Shown here in pieces: positions 62,049 to 64,000 of a DNA stretch of 64,000 bases. The position numbers and the translations under genes were made by a program. The notes under the pieces were generated by a model. The model made no database searches. It was not told the origin of the DNA and saw nothing but the letters and a program-made list of their open reading frames with translations. The DNA is taken from contig CBDUTO010000005.1 of the NCBI GenBank assembly GCA_965370315.1, forward strand, positions 8,481 to 72,480, written 5' to 3'. This DNA is from 1-14-2-50-31-20 sp965370315. Its GTDB lineage: Bacteria; Bacteroidota; Ignavibacteria; Ignavibacteriales; Melioribacteraceae. Position 1 is the stretch's first letter, and every line of letters starts with the position of its first letter.

Positions 62049-64000
62049 TAAACGAAATCAGATTATTCTATATAATCCTGATCAACTATCCAAAACTGAA
62101 TTAATTAGCAATTTTATTGTAAGACTCAAAGAATTCGAAGAGATTTTTAGGTTGATTAAAACTGACGGAATGAAAAATCCATCTCAGCATATAATCATTC
62201 AAGGTCAGCGAGGGATGGGAAAAACTATGCTTCTTAGACGGCTTTATTATGCAATAAAAGAAGATAAAAAGTTAAATAAAAAAATTGTACCAGTAATTTT
62301 TAATGAAGAAGAATACGGAATTAGAACACTTGCCAAATTATGGGAACATATTGCGGATTATCTTGAAAATGCAGATGATTCATTCATTGGTTTAATTGAT
62401 GAAATGGATTCTGTCGATGAAAAGTATTATGAAGAAGAATGTTTTAATATCATAGTTAAAAAACTTCGTAAAAATAAAAAAAAGTTACTGCTTTTTGTAG
62501 ACAACTTTGGAGACATGGTAAAAAAGTTCAAAGATAAAGAGCTGCAAAGATTAAGAGAAGTTTTACTAACTTCATCGGATTTAAGAATTATTGCTGGTTC
62601 GGCTGTTGTACTTGAATTCTCATATGACTATTCACATCCATTTTATGAATTTTTTAAAGTATTCCATTTAAAAGGCTTATCAAACAATGATACAATAAAT
62701 CTATTGCGTCAACTTGGTGAATTGTATGATGCTAGTGAAGTAAAAGAGATTATAAAAAATGATTCAGGTAGAATTGAAGCATTAAGAAGATTAACAAATG
62801 GTGTTCCGAGAACCATCGCACTCCTTTTTGAAATATTTTTAGATAACTTAAATGGTGATTCATTCAAAGATCTAGAAATTATTCTTGACCGTGTTAGCCC
62901 ACTCTATAAGCATAGAATGGATGAACTTCCACCACAGCAACAAGAAATTATGGATGTAATAGCACTTAATTGGGATGCTATTACTGTTAAAGAAATTGTT
63001 CAGAAAACTGGAATGGAATCAAAAGCAGTCTCGGCACAGTTACGATTGTTAGAAAGAAATAATGTTGTGACCAAAGAAAGCACAAGTACCAAGAATCATC
63101 TCTATTTATTGAGTGAGCGATTCTTTAACATTTGGTATCTAATGCGTTATGGAAACAGAAAGGCCCAAAATAGAGTTAAATTTTTGACAAGGTTTTTAGA
63201 AATATGGTGTTCATCTATTGAATTAGAGAATAGAGCTAAATTCCATATTAAAGCTTTAGAAAGTGGACAAGTATATGATAAATGTGCTTTGTATATGACA
63301 GAAGCACTAGCACATACTTCAATTTCACTTTCAGAGCAAGATAAACTAATAAAGGAAGCAAGGAAATATCTAAGTAAAAAAAAGAGTGAATTAATTGAAG
63401 AGCTTTCTCCATCAGATTATGAATTAATTGAAAAAGCAAAATTTTATACTGCAAAAGGAGAAAGGAATAAAGCTATAAATGTGTTAAATAAAATAAAAAG
63501 TCATACTGATGAAACATATATTCTTCTCGGAAATATTTATCAAGACGAAATAGAGGATTTCCATAAAGCTGAAAAATATTACATGAAAGCAGTGAATAAT
63601 GAGAATAGTGATGCAATATTTTTTATAGCTGATTTGTATGAATACAAACTTAAAAATATTAAGAAAGCAGAGACGTTTTATCTTAAGGCTACAGTTTTGG
63701 GCAATAGTAGTGCAATGTGTGCCCTAGGTTTTATGTACTCCATTGAAATGAAAAATAAAAACAAAGCGGAGAAGTATTTTTTAATGGCATTTGAAGCTGG
63801 TTTTATAGAAGCTAGTTTCTATTTAGCAATTTTATATGAGACTGAATATAAAGATTACAAAAAAGCTGAAGAATTTTATTTGAAAGCAATTGAGAAAGAT
63901 AATTCTGATGCGATGAATAATCTTGCGAATTTGTATAGAACCGAGTATAAAGATTACAAAAAAGCTGAAGAATTTTATTTGAAAGCAATTGAGAAAGATA
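62035..64000 (+). CDS. P-loop ATPase with winged-helix and C-terminal TPR-like repeats, 3' end outside window
   Basis: The frame is open from ATG 62035 to the window edge, at least 655 codons. The Walker A motif is 'IIIQGQRGMGKTMLLRR' (near 53-69) and Walker B is 'KKLLLFVDNFGDM' (near 153-165). 'SDLRIIAGSAVV' is sensor-like, and a winged helix follows at about 295-370 ('VKEIVQKTGMESKAVSAQLR'). From about 485 there are 33-34-residue TPR/Sel1-like repeats ('ADLYEYKLKNIKKAETFYLK'). The last two units are nearly identical over 55 nt with a 99-bp period. ATPase plus superhelical repeats is the plan of STAND sensors, including anti-phage ones; that role here is inference. Confidence 0.8.
   Translation, partial: MSQINKRNQIILYNPDQLSKTELISNFIVRLKEFEEIFRLIKTDGMKNPSQHIIIQGQRGMGKTMLLRRLYYAIKEDKKLNKKIVPVIFNEEEYGIRTLAKLWEHIADYLENADDSFIGLIDEMDSVDEKYYEEECFNIIVKKLRKNKKKLLLFVDNFGDMVKKFKDKELQRLREVLLTSSDLRIIAGSAVVLEFSYDYSHPFYEFFKVFHLKGLSNNDTINLLRQLGELYDASEVKEIIKNDSGRIEALRRLTNGVPRTIALLFEIFLDNLNGDSFKDLEIILDRVSPLYKHRMDELPPQQQEIMDVIALNWDAITVKEIVQKTGMESKAVSAQLRLLERNNVVTKESTSTKNHLYLLSERFFNIWYLMRYGNRKAQNRVKFLTRFLEIWCSSIELENRAKFHIKALESGQVYDKCALYMTEALAHTSISLSEQDKLIKEARKYLSKKKSELIEELSPSDYELIEKAKFYTAKGERNKAINVLNKIKSHTDETYILLGNIYQDEIEDFHKAEKYYMKAVNNENSDAIFFIADLYEYKLKNIKKAETFYLKATVLGNSSAMCALGFMYSIEMKNKNKAEKYFLMAFEAGFIEASFYLAILYETEYKDYKKAEEFYLKAIEKDNSDAMNNLANLYRTEYKDYKKAEEFYLKAIEKD
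63838..64000 (+). repeat. Near-identical 99-bp tandem TPR-coding units
   Basis: TATAAAGATTACAAAAAAGC and about 35 following bases occur at 63847 and again at 63946, exactly 99 nt (33 codons) apart. The array continues past the window, so copy number cannot be determined. Confidence 0.85.

Overview
The window reads as a stretch of an AT-rich genome from the Ignavibacteria/Chlorobiota-Bacteroidota lineage. The best evidence is five proteins (starting at 19720, 23508, 29311, 34336 and 37703) that end in the type IX secretion (T9SS) C-terminal sorting domain with the 'NYPNPFNPST...IPE...YNxLGxxV...AGxxxxxWN...GxYxYR...KKxxLLK' signature common in Ignavibacteria. An HU-SPOR fusion protein, a DUF2085 protein and interspersed extragenic palindromes fit the same lineage. 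No prophage module, transposase or CRISPR array was seen.

Layout. 1-7.6 kb: an envelope cluster holding a TPR protein (open at the left edge), an outer-membrane barrel, an HU-SPOR fusion and ExbB-ExbD-TonB. 7.7-9.6 kb: a minus-strand trio of two membrane proteins and an NHL propeller. 9.8-15.1 kb: a sugar-acid operon with a 5'-truncated SDR dehydrogenase, a frameshifted mannonate dehydratase, a PfkB kinase, a LarA-type epimerase/racemase and 6-phosphogluconate dehydrogenase. The LarA homologue suggests a gluconate/mannonate link. 15.2-18.9 kb: two hypothetical proteins and a K+-dependent-type membrane pyrophosphatase. 19.2 kb: tRNA-Arg(ACG), minus strand.

19.4-42.8 kb is the unusual part. 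Three tandem transcription units each begin with a TTGACA-17-TAnnTT promoter and a shared 15-nt leader element (CCAGCCAAAGYCAGA) lying 25-33 nt before the first start codon. They then encode very large secreted proteins: T9SS beta-helix, cohesin/dockerin-like, Calx-beta and FN3-like adhesins, plus three paralogous fibre-like proteins. Each ends with a 29-codon gene that encodes only a lipoprotein signal peptide and a six-residue lipidated tail (CQVTYF, CDTYFL, CDTYFL). Two of these mini-genes differ at seven bases, all silent, so the peptide appears to be under selection. This unannotated architecture is the main candidate for a new system.

42.9-45.2 kb: an NlpC/P60 peptidase and a dipeptide epimerase, a plausible murein-peptide recycling pair. 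45.3-48.6 kb (minus): a lipoprotein and LptG/LptF-like permeases. 48.8-55.1 kb: phosphate acetyltransferase, a DUF1569-like protein, an EamA transporter, a Crp/Fnr regulator, a thioredoxin-like protein, a nitrilase-family amidase and an SpmA/SpmB-like gate-domain protein. 55.3-57.0 kb: LexA with a palindromic candidate operator, a GxxExxY protein flanked by TTTGCG-rich repeats, and an alkylguanine-DNA methyltransferase. 57.1-60.8 kb: a DUF885-type lipoprotein, a YjbQ protein, a toxin-antitoxin pair and SthA transhydrogenase. 60.8-64 kb: two overlapping ATPase genes behind duplicated 16-bp palindromes. The second is a P-loop ATPase with TPR-like repeats that runs off the right edge.
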